This document shows positions 1 to 9,158 of a stretch of 64,000 nt of DNA, piece after piece. This DNA comes from Shewanella electrodiphila. GTDB lineage: Bacteria > Pseudomonadota > Gammaproteobacteria > Enterobacterales > Shewanellaceae. Made by a program: the position numbers and the translations under genes. The DNA is taken from assembly GCF_023283985.1 (NCBI RefSeq), contig NZ_JAKIKU010000001.1, positions 496,001 to 560,000 on the forward strand, read 5' to 3'. Under the pieces are notes generated by a model. That model saw only the letters and a list, made by a program, of their open reading frames with translations. It was not told where the DNA came from and did no database searches. Every line of letters starts with the position of its first letter. Position 1 is the first letter of the stretch.

Positions 1-332
1 ATATCTGGCAATATATTTATCTTGAAGGCATTGAAATTCCATCGCTTTATTTAGCGGCAGAAAGACCCGTATTAGAGCGTGATGGCACCTTAATCATGGT
101 TGATGATGACCGAATGGAGCTTGAAGAAGGCGAAGTCATTGAGCATAAAATGGTGCGTTTTAGAACATTAGGCTGTTATCCACTCACTGGTGCCGTTGAA
201 TCGGAAGCGCAAACCTTACCTGAGATTATTCAAGAGATGCTGTTGTGTACAACATCTGAACGTCAGGGACGAGTGATTGATAATGATTCATCGGGTTCAA
301 TGGAAAAGAAAAAAATGGAAGGTTATTTCTAG
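1..332 (+). CDS. cysD: sulfate adenylyltransferase subunit 2 CysD, copy 1 (3' part only)
   Basis: This is the C-terminal 109 codons or so of the ATP sulfurylase catalytic subunit, which makes APS from ATP and sulfate together with the GTPase CysN. The reading frame is open from base 3 at the window edge, so the start lies to the left. The visible part matches the end of the complete CysD at 11223-12128 almost residue for residue, including [18 protein letters not shown] and the C-terminal KKKMEGYF. The copies differ most in one short stretch ([11 protein letters not shown] here, [11 protein letters not shown] there) and in the following acidic segment. cysN follows after about 120 bp. Identity is secure; only the extent is limited by the window. 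Confidence 0.96.
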   Translation, partial: IWQYIYLEGIEIPSLYLAAERPVLERDGTLIMVDDDRMELEEGEVIEHKMVRFRTLGCYPLTGAVESEAQTLPEIIQEMLLCTTSERQGRVIDNDSSGSMEKKKMEGYF

Positions 333-354
333 GCTTTTTAACAACCTCATTTTT

Positions 355-370
355 GTGCAGTGTGCTGCAC
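355..370. other. small perfect hairpin between cysD and cysN (copy 1)
   Basis: A 6-bp perfect inverted repeat (GTGCAG, TGTG loop, CTGCAC) lies in the cysD-cysN spacer. No T-tract follows, so it is not a convincing terminator. It could be an mRNA-processing or stability element. The copy 2 spacer does not show it. Confidence 0.3.
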
Positions 371-454
371 TTCTAATTGTTTGAACCATTACAGTGATAA
401 TGTGCTGGCGTTGAATATATGCTCAGGCCAGCGCGTTAGTTAAAGGAATACATG

Positions 455-1858
455 ATGTCTAATACCGATTTAATCGCTTCAGATATTGAAGCTTATTTAA
501 AAGTTCATGAAAATAAAGATATGCTGCGCATTTTAACCTGTGGCAGTGTTGATGATGGTAAATCGACCCTCATTGGTCGTTTGTTGTTTGATAGCAAAAT
601 GATTTTTGAAGACCAAATGGCGGCCATTGAAAAAGATTCAAAACGGTTTAATACGACCGATGAATCGTTCGATTTAGCGTTATTAGTCGATGGCCTGCAG
701 TCTGAGCGTGAGCAGGGTATTACTATTGATGTGGCTTACCGCTACTTTGCGACCGAGCAACGTAAATTCATTATTGCTGATACCCCAGGTCATGAACAAT
801 ATACTCGCAATATGGCTACAGGTGCTTCGACTGCTGATTTAGCCATTATTTTGATTGATGCAAGGCACGGCGTACAAGTTCAGACCCGTCGTCACAGCTT
901 TATTTGCTCTCAGTTGGGTATTAAGCACGTAATCATTGCCATTAATAAAATGGATGCGGTTGATTACGACCAAAGCGTTTATCAAAACATTAAAAAAGAT
1001 TATCGTGAATTTGCTGAAAATCTTCAGTTTGAAGATATTCGCTTTGTGCCGATTTCAGCATTAAAGGGTGACAATGTTGTCAACGAGAGCGCCAATATGA
1101 CTTGGTACCCTGGTTCAACCATGATGAAGCTGTTAAATACCGTGTCGGTTGCCAAAGATAAAACCCACGCATTTCGCATGCAAGTGCAATACGTTAATCG
1201 TCCCAATCTGGATTTTCGCGGTTTTTGCGGCACGCTTGCTTCTGGTGATATCCGCGTTGGTGATACGGTTAAGACTTTACCTTCGGGAAAAGAAAGTAAA
1301 GTTAAATCCATTGTGACCTTTGATGGCGAACTTGAGAAAGCCACCATTGGCATGGCAATTACTATCACTTTAGAAGATGAAATTGATATCAGCCGTGGTG
1401 ATATGCTGGTTCGTCCACATGAACTGCCATCATCAAGCCGTCATTTTGAGGCTGACGTGGTGTGGATGACAGAAGAGCCATTACATGTTGACCGTGAATA
1501 TTCAATCAAGATGGGCAGTAAATCTGTTTATGGCTATGTCGAAAATGTGAATCACAAAGTGGATATAAACACCCTAGAGACATTTGATGCGCATCAACTT
1601 GAGCTCAATGAAATGGGTAGCTGTAACTTTGCTGTCAATGAAGATGTGCAGTTTGATGCTTATGATATTAATCGAACTACTGGTGCGTTTATCATTATTG
1701 ACCGTTTAACCAACGTCACTGTTGGTGCCGGTATGGTCAGAAAGGCCATCGAAGGAAAGGCGTCAACCACTGACACAAAACACTCAGCATTTGAAATCGA
1801 ATTTAATGCACTGGTTAGAAAGCATTATCCTCATTGGGGCGCAAAAGCTATAGGCTAA
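455..1858 (+). CDS. cysN: sulfate adenylyltransferase subunit 1 CysN, copy 1
   Basis: This is the GTPase subunit of ATP sulfurylase, which couples GTP hydrolysis to APS formation by CysD in the cytoplasm. An EF-Tu-like G domain fills roughly residues 20-240, with G1 GSVDDGKST near residue 30, G3 DTPGH and G4 NKMD, followed by the beta-barrel domains. The length (467-468 aa) is normal, and there is no fused APS kinase, which is encoded separately as cysC. ATGs lie at 452 and 455. AGGA at 444-447 is 4 bases from the first and 7 from the second, and copy 2 has a single Met, so 455 is preferred. The G domain is nearly identical to copy 2, while the C-terminal third has diverged clearly. Confidence 0.97.
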   Translation: MSNTDLIASDIEAYLKVHENKDMLRILTCGSVDDGKSTLIGRLLFDSKMIFEDQMAAIEKDSKRFNTTDESFDLALLVDGLQSEREQGITIDVAYRYFATEQRKFIIADTPGHEQYTRNMATGASTADLAIILIDARHGVQVQTRRHSFICSQLGIKHVIIAINKMDAVDYDQSVYQNIKKDYREFAENLQFEDIRFVPISALKGDNVVNESANMTWYPGSTMMKLLNTVSVAKDKTHAFRMQVQYVNRPNLDFRGFCGTLASGDIRVGDTVKTLPSGKESKVKSIVTFDGELEKATIGMAITITLEDEIDISRGDMLVRPHELPSSSRHFEADVVWMTEEPLHVDREYSIKMGSKSVYGYVENVNHKVDINTLETFDAHQLELNEMGSCNFAVNEDVQFDAYDINRTTGAFIIIDRLTNVTVGAGMVRKAIEGKASTTDTKHSAFEIEFNALVRKHYPHWGAKAIG

Positions 1859-1876
1859 GCACCTCAGCTTTGTCTG

Positions 1877-1914
1877 AAAGCTGCAATGCGAATGAAAGCT
1901 TGCAGCTTTTTTTT
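1877..1914 (+). terminator. intrinsic terminator or attenuator between cysN and the permease (copy 1)
   Basis: A 10-bp perfect stem (AAAGCTGCAA at 1877-1886 with TTGCAGCTTT at 1900-1909) runs into an uninterrupted T-tract to 1914. This is a textbook rho-independent terminator, placed only 31 bases before the permease start, so it should lower expression of the permease and cysC relative to cysDN. The equivalent spacer in copy 2 lacks it. Confidence 0.8.
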
Positions 1915-1945
1915 GATTTCGTCACGTTGAAGTTGGTTTCTATTT

Positions 1946-3673
1946 ATGTCTACAGATGCATACTTAACAATAAGTATTTTTCTATTAACGATTTGCGGTT
2001 TATTAAAATATCAAAGTCGTCCTGCAGCCGTTTTTGGTTTGACACTATTATCACTTGTTGCACTGGGGCTCGTCTCAAAAACGCAATTATTATCGAGTAT
2101 TGCTAACCCCGGTTTAATCACACTTATTCTGTTAATTATTTGCTCTTTCGCATTAGAAAAAACCCGTTTGCTCAGGCTGATAGCATCAAAAGTGATTGTG
2201 GTGGGCTATAAAACCACTTTGATAAGGCTCTTTGGCGTTACAACCATGTGTTCCGCGTTACTCAACAATACCGCCGTCGTTGCCACACTTTTGTCTCCAA
2301 TTCGTAATAATCCACATCATTTTGCCAGTAAGTTATTACTGCCCTTATCTTATGCTGCCATTTTAGGCGGCACATTGACATTAATTGGTACGTCTACCAA
2401 TTTGATAGTAAACAGTCTTTTTATTGATGCTGAAGGGCATTCATTAGGCTTTTTCTCTTTTACTGCCATAGGATTAATGCTTGTCACAGGTTGTGGGGCA
2501 GTTTTAGCGATTTGCGTGCGTTTTTTGCCGGAAAATGAACAATTACTTGATGGCAGCAAGGGCTATTTTATTGATGCTAAAATCGTCGATAAGTCAGAAC
2601 TCATTGGCCGTTCGGTAGAGGCGAATGGTCTACGTCATTTAGAGTCGTTATTTTTAGTTGAGTTAGTCAGAGAGGGCCGGTTAATTACCCCTGTAGCCCC
2701 CACTGAAGTATTACAAGAAAATGACCGGCTGATTTTTAGTGGTGACATCACCAAGTTAGGGCAATTAAGTCAGTTTTCAGGACTTGAAACATTTGCCCAT
2801 AAAAATGATTTAAAAGACTCAAACCTCACTGAAGTTGTCGTTAGACAAGAAAGTATTCTTGTTAGAAAAACATTAAAGCAAGTGGGCTTTAGAGCATTAT
2901 TTGATGCGGCCGTTGTTGCCATTCGCAGGGATGGCGAGAATATCTCTGGTAAGCTCGGTGATGTTGAGCTGCAATCGGGTGATTTTTTAGTGCTCTCTGT
3001 CGGTGATGATTTTAAGTCTCGCCGTAATTTAAGTAAAAACTTTATTGTACTGAGCGGTGTTGAAACTGAGATACGCCTTAACGGCTGGAAAGCCTGGTTA
3101 TCTGTCGGTGGCTTTTTAGCTTCAATTGCCCTTGCGGCCCTTGGGGTGATTGATTTACTGGAAGGGTTAGTCATTTTACTGGGGCTGCTTATCTTTAGTC
3201 AGTCTATTAATGTGAATGAAGTCATGCGACGTTTACCTGTCGATATTTGGCTCATTGTCGCCTCTGCTATTTTACTTTCCCATGCACTGGTTAATGCGGG
3301 GGTCGTCGAGTTAATTGGTGGATTTGTTAATCAAAGTGTGGGCAAAGAGCATGCCTATTTAGCGCTTATTTTAGTTTATATTCTCACATGGTTAATGACT
3401 GAGCTGGTAACGAATAACGCCGCTGCAGCGTTAATGTTTCCTATTGCTTACAGCTTAGCGCTCGGTTTTGGGGTGGATTTTTTACCCTTCGTGATGACCG
3501 TGGCATTTGCGGCCAGTGGTAGTTTTATTAGCCCTTATGGTTATCAAACTAACCTAATGGTGTTTAATGCAGGGCAATATAAGCTAAAAGACTTTGTTAA
3601 AGTCGGTTTACCCGTCAGCATTGTTTACGGCTTAATCGTTATGATAGCGGTGCCAATATTTTTCCCGTTTTAG
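1946..3673 (+). CDS. SLC13/DASS-family permease with two TrkA-C domains, probable sulfate transporter (copy 1)
   Basis: This inner-membrane anion transporter, placed between cysN and cysC, probably imports sulfate for activation. It has 575 residues. A hydrophobic half (about 1-200) contains the NNTAVVATLLSP signature. Two soluble TrkA-C/RCK-C domains follow (about 208-275 and 295-355, each with a DRLIFSGD- or GDFLVLSVG-type segment). A second hydrophobic half contains TELVTNNAAAALMFP. This inverted-repeat layout with central RCK-C insertions is typical of DASS transporters of sulfate or other divalent anions. The copy 2 homologue is exactly the same length when its start is placed at the matching Met. 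Substrate is inferred from context only. No strong ribosome site precedes the start, but the N-terminal alignment supports it. Confidence 0.88.
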   Translation: MSTDAYLTISIFLLTICGLLKYQSRPAAVFGLTLLSLVALGLVSKTQLLSSIANPGLITLILLIICSFALEKTRLLRLIASKVIVVGYKTTLIRLFGVTTMCSALLNNTAVVATLLSPIRNNPHHFASKLLLPLSYAAILGGTLTLIGTSTNLIVNSLFIDAEGHSLGFFSFTAIGLMLVTGCGAVLAICVRFLPENEQLLDGSKGYFIDAKIVDKSELIGRSVEANGLRHLESLFLVELVREGRLITPVAPTEVLQENDRLIFSGDITKLGQLSQFSGLETFAHKNDLKDSNLTEVVVRQESILVRKTLKQVGFRALFDAAVVAIRRDGENISGKLGDVELQSGDFLVLSVGDDFKSRRNLSKNFIVLSGVETEIRLNGWKAWLSVGGFLASIALAALGVIDLLEGLVILLGLLIFSQSINVNEVMRRLPVDIWLIVASAILLSHALVNAGVVELIGGFVNQSVGKEHAYLALILVYILTWLMTELVTNNAAAALMFPIAYSLALGFGVDFLPFVMTVAFAASGSFISPYGYQTNLMVFNAGQYKLKDFVKVGLPVSIVYGLIVMIAVPIFFPF

Positions 3674-3738
3674 TGGGCACGCTTAAGCAATAAAAACATA
3701 TTATTTATCAGAATTATAAGATTGAACAAGGAATTATC

Positions 3739-4383
3739 ATGTCAAATACACCCTACCAAGACGTCGATGTACTTGGTGAGAAATCAACCGATGTTGTTTG
3801 GCACTTAGCAAGCGTTTCTCGGACAGAGCGCATTGAGCTGAACGGTCATAAGCCTGCGGTATTATGGTTTACAGGGTTAAGTGGCTCGGGTAAATCTACA
3901 GTGGCAAATGCAGTAGACAAAATGCTTCATGACCTTAACTGTAAAACCTATGTACTGGATGGCGATAACGTCCGTCACGGCCTAAATGGTGATTTAAGTT
4001 TTACTGATACGGACAGAGTAGAAAATATTCGACGAGTAGGCGAAGTGTCTAAGTTATTTGTCGATGCCGGGCTTATTGTATCTACCGCTTTCATTTCGCC
4101 TTTTCACGCCGACCGAGACATGGTGCGTAGCCTGTTAGCGAAGGATGAGTTTATTGAAGTCTTCATCGACACTCCTTTAACTGTTTGTGAGCAACGTGAC
4201 CCTAAAGGGTTATATAAAAAGGCCAGAGCAGGTGAAATTAAGCATTTCACCGGCATTGACTCCGCTTACGATGCACCGACGAAAGCCGAAATTCATGTTA
4301 AGACGGCAGATCAAGACATCGAGCAGTGCGCTTTACAAGTGATTACTTACTTAATGGAACATGGCTACCTAGCCTCAAAATAA
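3739..4383 (+). CDS. cysC: adenylyl-sulfate kinase CysC, copy 1
   Basis: APS kinase phosphorylates APS to PAPS, the donor for sulfate reduction or for sulfotransferases. The Walker A motif GLSGSGKST is at residues 46-54, [10 protein letters not shown] follows, and the substrate lid region [18 protein letters not shown] lies near 155-172. The length of 214 aa is usual for the bacterial single-domain enzyme. The start is supported by AAGGAA about 7 bases upstream. It ends 9 bases before the DHH-family gene, suggesting one transcript. It is strongly similar to the copy at 15650-16294 along its whole length. Confidence 0.97.
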   Translation: MSNTPYQDVDVLGEKSTDVVWHLASVSRTERIELNGHKPAVLWFTGLSGSGKSTVANAVDKMLHDLNCKTYVLDGDNVRHGLNGDLSFTDTDRVENIRRVGEVSKLFVDAGLIVSTAFISPFHADRDMVRSLLAKDEFIEVFIDTPLTVCEQRDPKGLYKKARAGEIKHFTGIDSAYDAPTKAEIHVKTADQDIEQCALQVITYLMEHGYLASK

Positions 4384-4392
4384 GACATATTT

Positions 4393-5361
4393 ATGAACTA
4401 TGATATTTTTAATGGTGATGCAGATGGCATCATCGCACTATTGCAGTTACGTCTTGCAAACCCGATTGAAAGTACATTAATTACCGGGGTAAAAAGAGAC
4501 ATTCAATTGCTACGTAAAGTAGCTGCTCAGCCTGGTGATGACGTGACCGTACTTGATATTTCAATGGAAAAAAATATCGATGCTTTAACGCCGTTATTAG
4601 CCGCTGGGGTGAAGGTCTTTTATGCCGACCATCATCGTAGTGGCGCTATACCTGAAAGTGACAATTTATCTGCTCATATCGATTTAGACCCTAATACATG
4701 TACTTCTTTGATTGTCGATAAACACTTAAAGGGTCAATATCACTATTGGGCTATTGCAGCCGCTTATGGCGATAACCTGATGGCAGCCGCTGATGAATTA
4801 TGCTCGCTTGCGGGATTAACCGCTGAGCAGGCCGCTCAACTAAATGAGCTTGGTACTTTAATTAATTATAATGGTTATGGAAGTAGCATCAGTGATTTAC
4901 ACTTTGAGCCTGCGGCGTTATATACCGCACTTAAAGCGTATCCAAACCCATTTGACGCAATAGCAGATAAGGCTTCACCCTTTTATCAACTGCAGGCCGC
5001 TTATGGTCAAGACATGGCGAAAGCACAAGCGGTAAATGCGCTTCATGAGAGTAGTAATCTAGCCGTCTTTGAGCTACCCAATGAAGCTTGGGCCAAACGC
5101 ATTAGTGGTGTTTATGGTAACTATTTAGCCAATAAAAACCCCAATTTAGCTCATGCGGTATTAACCGATAATGAGGATGATACTTATACAGTTTCTTTAC
5201 GTGCACCTTTAACAAATAAGCAAGGTGCTGGTGATATTTGTAGTCAGTTTGAAACCGGTGGTGGCCGCGCTGCAGCTGCAGGTATTAATGCTTTGAATAA
5301 AGGTGAGCTAGGAGAGTTTATGTTGGCTACAGAACAATATTACAGAGCGATAGATGAGTAA
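4393..5361 (+). CDS. DHH-family phosphoesterase, candidate pAp/nanoRNA phosphatase
   Basis: The 322-aa protein carries the DHH-family metal site. GDADG near residues 8-12 supplies Asp9 and Asp11, VLDIS supplies Asp55, and DHH is at 79-81. A C-terminal DHHA1-like glycine-rich GGGRAAAAG follows. In NrnA-type members this last motif usually contains a His where an Arg stands here. Known DHH-DHHA1 proteins such as Bacillus NrnA degrade short RNAs and dephosphorylate 3'-phosphoadenosine-5'-phosphate. Its position 9 bases after cysC suggests removal of pAp left by PAPS use, as CysQ does elsewhere. That role is inference; family membership is clear. The copy 2 operon has no counterpart. The stop overlaps the next gene by 8 bases. 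Confidence 0.75.
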   Translation: MNYDIFNGDADGIIALLQLRLANPIESTLITGVKRDIQLLRKVAAQPGDDVTVLDISMEKNIDALTPLLAAGVKVFYADHHRSGAIPESDNLSAHIDLDPNTCTSLIVDKHLKGQYHYWAIAAAYGDNLMAAADELCSLAGLTAEQAAQLNELGTLINYNGYGSSISDLHFEPAALYTALKAYPNPFDAIADKASPFYQLQAAYGQDMAKAQAVNALHESSNLAVFELPNEAWAKRISGVYGNYLANKNPNLAHAVLTDNEDDTYTVSLRAPLTNKQGAGDICSQFETGGGRAAAAGINALNKGELGEFMLATEQYYRAIDE

Positions 5362-5641
5362 GTTAGTTGTAATTGTCGATGCGATTGCAAAAGCTGTAAT
5401 CTCTGAGCACGCAAAACAAGGCAAGTTTACAGGTCATGAGCAAGCTTTTAAATCGTGTGTGGAACTACTGGCTGGTTTAACAGAATATGAGTTCCCCGTT
5501 TTGACTCCTGATATCATTCAGGGTGAAATACAAAGGTGGAGCATTTATTGGTCGGTTAGTGTGGCCGAAAGTGATATGACAATTGAGTTATTAGTTGCAA
5601 ACAAGGCCGCGATATTAACTAAGACTTATTATCTTGAATAA
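5354..5641 (+). CDS. small protein of unknown function downstream of the DHH gene
   Basis: I do not recognise this 95-aa protein. It begins MSKLVVIVDAIAKAVISEH, is soluble-looking with no signal peptide or membrane segment, and has no cysteine cluster or nucleotide-binding motif. It is very probably real because its ATG lies inside the end of the DHH-family gene (8-bp overlap, different frame), an arrangement typical of translational coupling. The next downstream element is a terminator-like hairpin. The context suggests a partner of the DHH phosphoesterase or a regulator of the sulfate operon, but nothing in the sequence tests that. Confidence 0.6.
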   Translation: MSKLVVIVDAIAKAVISEHAKQGKFTGHEQAFKSCVELLAGLTEYEFPVLTPDIIQGEIQRWSIYWSVSVAESDMTIELLVANKAAILTKTYYLE

Positions 5642-5741
5642 TAATTTTTAACGCTATGGCAGAATAGACTTATCATTATGATTTTAGCGCTAGTGTGTTG
5701 ATTTGTGTGCACTTGCGCTAATTATTTTTGCCTCATTATAG

Positions 5742-5775
5742 AAAAAGCCGATATAAAGTGTCTCATCAGCTTTTT
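5742..5775 (+). terminator. probable terminator of the first cys operon
   Basis: An 11-bp stem with one mismatch (AAAAAGCCGAT at 5742-5752, ATCAGCTTTTT at 5765-5775, 12-base loop) is A-rich on the left arm and T-rich on the right arm, as in rho-independent terminators. It lies 100 bases after the 95-aa gene. Confidence 0.6.
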
Positions 5776-5791
5776 ATCACCGTCACACTTA

Positions 5792-5835
5792 CCAACTCGA
5801 ACCATCGAGTTGTCCACAAGTTGGGGCTTTTTTTT
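5792..5835 (+). promoter_or_regulatory. overlapping alternative hairpins ending in a T8 tract, upstream of the dehydratase gene
   Basis: CAACTCGA (5793-5800) pairs perfectly with TCGAGTTG (5805-5812) around a 4-base loop. The same left arm can instead pair as CCAACT (5792-5797) with AGTTGG (5819-5824), directly before GGC and eight Ts (5828-5835). The two folds exclude each other, as in an attenuator, but the element may simply be a second terminator. Confidence 0.4.
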
Positions 5836-5976
5836 CGTGCTATCAACCACAGTCAAATATAATACCTTAAGCTAACTTTACGCATTACTCTTTTTACCAT
5901 TGTTAGTGGTATATTGGTGTGGCGTTCGTATTTAAAGAAGTAATACACTATGATTTTTAAGTTTATGGAGCGGAAA

Positions 5977-7908
5977 ATGGATTTTTTGCAACGTTTGTTT
6001 CGTTTAGAGCGTAGTCAGAAACGTTTAGTAAGTATCGCAATTGATACTGTTTTTCTAAGTTTTGCTTTTTGGGCAGCGCTATTAGTCAGAGTTGATGATG
6101 TTAGTGTACTGCTTAATACAAACAATTGGGCTTTACTCGCTACGATTATACCTTTCAGCATATTAGCTTTTGCTAAGCTCGGTTTATATCGCGCCGTGCT
6201 GCGTTATATGAGTTTACAAGCATTGACGGCTATTTTACTCGGTGTTGTCGCTTCAACAGTCACCTTAGTGTTTGTATCTTATTTTACCGATGCGACTTTA
6301 CCTCGTACTGTTCCTATCATTTATGCCGCATTTGCTTTGGTGTTTGTTGGGGGCACGCGTGCACTTGTTCGCTCTTTAGTTGGCTCAGGGGTTAAACGCG
6401 ACGGTGAGCCTGTTATTATTTATGGCGCAGGGGTCAGTGGTCGTCAGTTACTGAATTCTCTGGTATTAAGTCATGAGTATTATCCTTACGCTTTTGTGGA
6501 CGATGATAAAGCACTGCATGGCAGTGTAATACAAGGTGTTCATGTTCATTCGCCTTCAATCATACGTAAACTTATCAAGCAAAAAGCAGCAACGAAAGTA
6601 CTGCTGGCAATACCGAGTGCAACTAGAGTTAAAAGGAAAGAAATTCTTGATCGTTTAGAGTCTCTGTCAACTCAGATATTAACCATCCCAGCTATGGCAG
6701 ATCTGGTGAGTGGTAATAAACTGTATAGTGATATTAAAGAAGTTGAAATAGACGATTTATTAGGTCGTGAATCAGTAGCGCCTAGACAAGACTTATTAAC
6801 CGCTAATATTACCGACAAGGTGGTTATGGTAACGGGGGCAGGCGGTTCTATTGGCTCTGAACTGTGTCGTCAAATTTTAAAAAAATCACCAAAAAAATTA
6901 GTGTTATTCGAACTGTCTGAATATTCGCTTTATGCCATTGAAAGAGAATTATCAGCAACAGCAAAAGAGCTTGGCCTTAATGTGCGCATTTTGCCAATGA
7001 TGGGGTCGGTTCAACGTGAAAATCGTGTTCAGGCGATTATGGAATCTTTTGGGGTACAAACGGTTTATCATGCAGCGGCTTATAAGCATGTTCCTCTGGT
7101 AGAGCTTAATGTGGTTGAAGGAGTTCGAAATAACGTTTTTGGCACCTTGTATACCGCAAGAGCTGCTATTGCAGCCAAAGTTGAAACCTTTGTTTTAGTT
7201 TCAACAGATAAAGCGGTACGACCAACTAACGTTATGGGCACAACCAAGCGTATGGCAGAACTTGTGTTACAAGCTTTTTCAAAAGAGAAGCATCAAACTC
7301 GTTTTTGTATGGTTCGATTTGGCAATGTTTTAGGGTCATCAGGCTCAGTAGTGCCGCTTTTTAGAACGCAAATTGCTAATGGCGGCCCCGTTACTGTGAC
7401 TCACCCAGAAATCACCCGTTTCTTTATGACCATCCCTGAAGCTTCGCAGCTTGTTATTCAGGCTGGTGCTATGGGTAAAGGCGGTGATGTATTTGTCTTA
7501 GATATGGGGGCATCTGTCAAAATTGTCGACCTAGCCAGTAAAATGATCCGACTGAGTGGTTTTGATGTCCGTGATGAGTTTAACCCCGAAGGCGAAATAG
7601 CGATTGAATATAGTGGATTACGCCCTGGTGAGAAGCTCTATGAAGAACTATTGATCGGTGATGATGTCACGGGTACCGAGCATGAAAGAATAATGACGGC
7701 CAATGAGGTTCATCTTTCTTGGGCTGAATACTCTAAAATTCTTGAGCGCTTAGATGTTGCTTGTCACGCTTTTGACCACGAAACTATTCGAGATATTTTG
7801 CTAAAAACCCCTACAGGTTTTGCTCCTACTGATGGTATTTGTGATTTATTATTTCAGCAAACTGAAAAAAACAAACCAACTGTTCAAAATGTGATTAATT
7901 TAGTCTAG
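5977..7908 (+). CDS. WbpM/FlaA1-family membrane NDP-sugar 4,6-dehydratase
   Basis: This is a nucleotide-diphospho-sugar epimerase/dehydratase of the polysaccharide CapD/WbpM family, which converts UDP-GlcNAc to a 4-keto-6-deoxy sugar in surface polysaccharide pathways. About four hydrophobic segments occupy the first 130 residues. A CoA-binding-like Rossmann segment (IIYGAGVSGRQ) follows, then the SDR domain with VTGAGGSIGSELC near residue 285. It has STDKAV and MGTTK in place of the usual YxxxK, the Met variant typical of this subfamily. An ATG at 5950 is also in frame, but GGAG six bases before 5977 and the usual family N-terminus (MDFLxxLFRL) favour 5977. galU follows in 48 bases; this pair often ends O-antigen or capsule loci. 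Confidence 0.9.
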   Translation: MDFLQRLFRLERSQKRLVSIAIDTVFLSFAFWAALLVRVDDVSVLLNTNNWALLATIIPFSILAFAKLGLYRAVLRYMSLQALTAILLGVVASTVTLVFVSYFTDATLPRTVPIIYAAFALVFVGGTRALVRSLVGSGVKRDGEPVIIYGAGVSGRQLLNSLVLSHEYYPYAFVDDDKALHGSVIQGVHVHSPSIIRKLIKQKAATKVLLAIPSATRVKRKEILDRLESLSTQILTIPAMADLVSGNKLYSDIKEVEIDDLLGRESVAPRQDLLTANITDKVVMVTGAGGSIGSELCRQILKKSPKKLVLFELSEYSLYAIERELSATAKELGLNVRILPMMGSVQRENRVQAIMESFGVQTVYHAAAYKHVPLVELNVVEGVRNNVFGTLYTARAAIAAKVETFVLVSTDKAVRPTNVMGTTKRMAELVLQAFSKEKHQTRFCMVRFGNVLGSSGSVVPLFRTQIANGGPVTVTHPEITRFFMTIPEASQLVIQAGAMGKGGDVFVLDMGASVKIVDLASKMIRLSGFDVRDEFNPEGEIAIEYSGLRPGEKLYEELLIGDDVTGTEHERIMTANEVHLSWAEYSKILERLDVACHAFDHETIRDILLKTPTGFAPTDGICDLLFQQTEKNKPTVQNVINLV

Positions 7909-7956
7909 TATATTTTTATCATTACTTTTCAGTCATCTATTTAAATAGGGGTTTTC

Positions 7957-8844
7957 ATGAAAGTAGTTATTCCCGTTGCAGGTCTTGGGACAAGGATGTT
8001 ACCTGCAACAAAAGCTATCCCAAAAGAAATGCTGCCTATCGTAGATAAGCCACTTATTCAGTATATCGTTAATGAATGTGTTGCTGCTGGTGTGAAAGAA
8101 ATTGTACTGGTTACTCATGCTAGTAAAAATGCCATTGAAAACCATTTCGATAAATCTTACGAGCTTGAATCAACCCTTGAAAAGCGTATTAAGCGTCAGC
8201 TTTTAGATGAGATACAATCTATTTGCCCTAAAGATGTTTCGGTGATTAGTGTGCGTCAAGGTGAGGCTAAAGGACTAGGGCATGCGGTATTGTGTGCAAA
8301 ACCTTGTATCGGTAATGAACCTTTTGCAGTTGTACTGCCCGACGTTATTTTAGATGAATATACAGCTGATCAAACGACTGACAATTTAGCTGCGATGATG
8401 GCACGTTATCATACCAGTTTTGCTAGTCAGATTATGGTTGCACCAGTACCTGATAATGAAGTGAATAAATACGGTATTGCAGACTGTAATGGAGAAGAAA
8501 TTGCCCCAGGTGATTCAGCTAAAATCAAAGCTATGGTAGAAAAACCAGCTATTGGTAGTGCGCCGTCAAACTTAGCGGTTGTTGGTCGTTATGTATTATC
8601 TGAAAAAATCTGGGCATTATTAGCCAAAACGCCAGCAGGTGCAGGAGATGAAATCCAGTTAACAGATGCGATTGATATGCTGATTGAACAAGATACAGTT
8701 GAAGCGTTCAATATGACTGGTAAATCACATGATTGTGGCGATAAACTCGGTTACATGAAAGCGTTCGTTGAATACGGTTTGCGTGATAAAAAATTGGGTA
8801 AAGACTTTAAAGCTGAACTTAATACTTTGATCAATGCCTTTTAG
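7957..8844 (+). CDS. galU: UTP-glucose-1-phosphate uridylyltransferase GalU
   Basis: GalU makes UDP-glucose from UTP and glucose-1-phosphate, feeding LPS, capsule and (through Ugd) UDP-glucuronate. The 295-aa protein has the nucleotidyltransferase signature [20 protein letters not shown] at residues 8-27, followed by [10 protein letters not shown]. Also present are a conserved [10 protein letters not shown] metal-binding segment, VEKP and the C-terminal [12 protein letters not shown]. Length and motifs are normal for bacterial GalU. An AGGGG sequence precedes the ATG. A strong terminator follows. Confidence 0.97.
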   Translation: MKVVIPVAGLGTRMLPATKAIPKEMLPIVDKPLIQYIVNECVAAGVKEIVLVTHASKNAIENHFDKSYELESTLEKRIKRQLLDEIQSICPKDVSVISVRQGEAKGLGHAVLCAKPCIGNEPFAVVLPDVILDEYTADQTTDNLAAMMARYHTSFASQIMVAPVPDNEVNKYGIADCNGEEIAPGDSAKIKAMVEKPAIGSAPSNLAVVGRYVLSEKIWALLAKTPAGAGDEIQLTDAIDMLIEQDTVEAFNMTGKSHDCGDKLGYMKAFVEYGLRDKKLGKDFKAELNTLINAF

Positions 8845-8874
8845 CTAGTTAACCGATAAATATTTACAAATACT

Positions 8875-8906
8875 AGGCCTTAAGTGAAAACTTGAGGCCT
8901 TTTTTG
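8875..8906 (+). terminator. rho-independent terminator after galU
   Basis: AGGCCT-T-AAGT pairs with ACTT-G-AGGCCT around a GAAA loop, followed by a run of Ts (8899-8905). It is well placed 30 bases after the galU stop. Confidence 0.85.
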
Positions 8907-8960
8907 TTTTCAAGCTTTTATAAAAGTCTTTTAAACATTTGCGTACAATTGGATCTTTCA

Positions 8961-9005
8961 TTTCAGGTTCTTTTATTTCAGGTGCTTATATTTCAACATT
9001 TAGTG
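8961..9005. repeat. 15-bp tandem repeat, three units (imperfect)
   Basis: Units start at 8961 (TTTCAGGTTCTTTTA), 8976 (TTTCAGGTGCTTATA) and 8991 (TTTCAACATTTAGTG). The first two differ at two positions; the third keeps only the first half. It lies in the galU to metallo-hydrolase spacer with no reading frame of note. It belongs to a set of similar arrays in this window. Confidence 0.6.
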
Positions 9006-9158
9006 ATCTAAATGATAGAACTTGTTACGAATGCTTGACGCTATTGGCCTGTACCTCATTGGCATTTTACAACTCATAGTCATTTCTTGAACACTATAAT
9101 TGTGTTACTTATTTTGTATGCTAAGTTAGTGGTATCTAAATCATAAAATGGATTTTAT

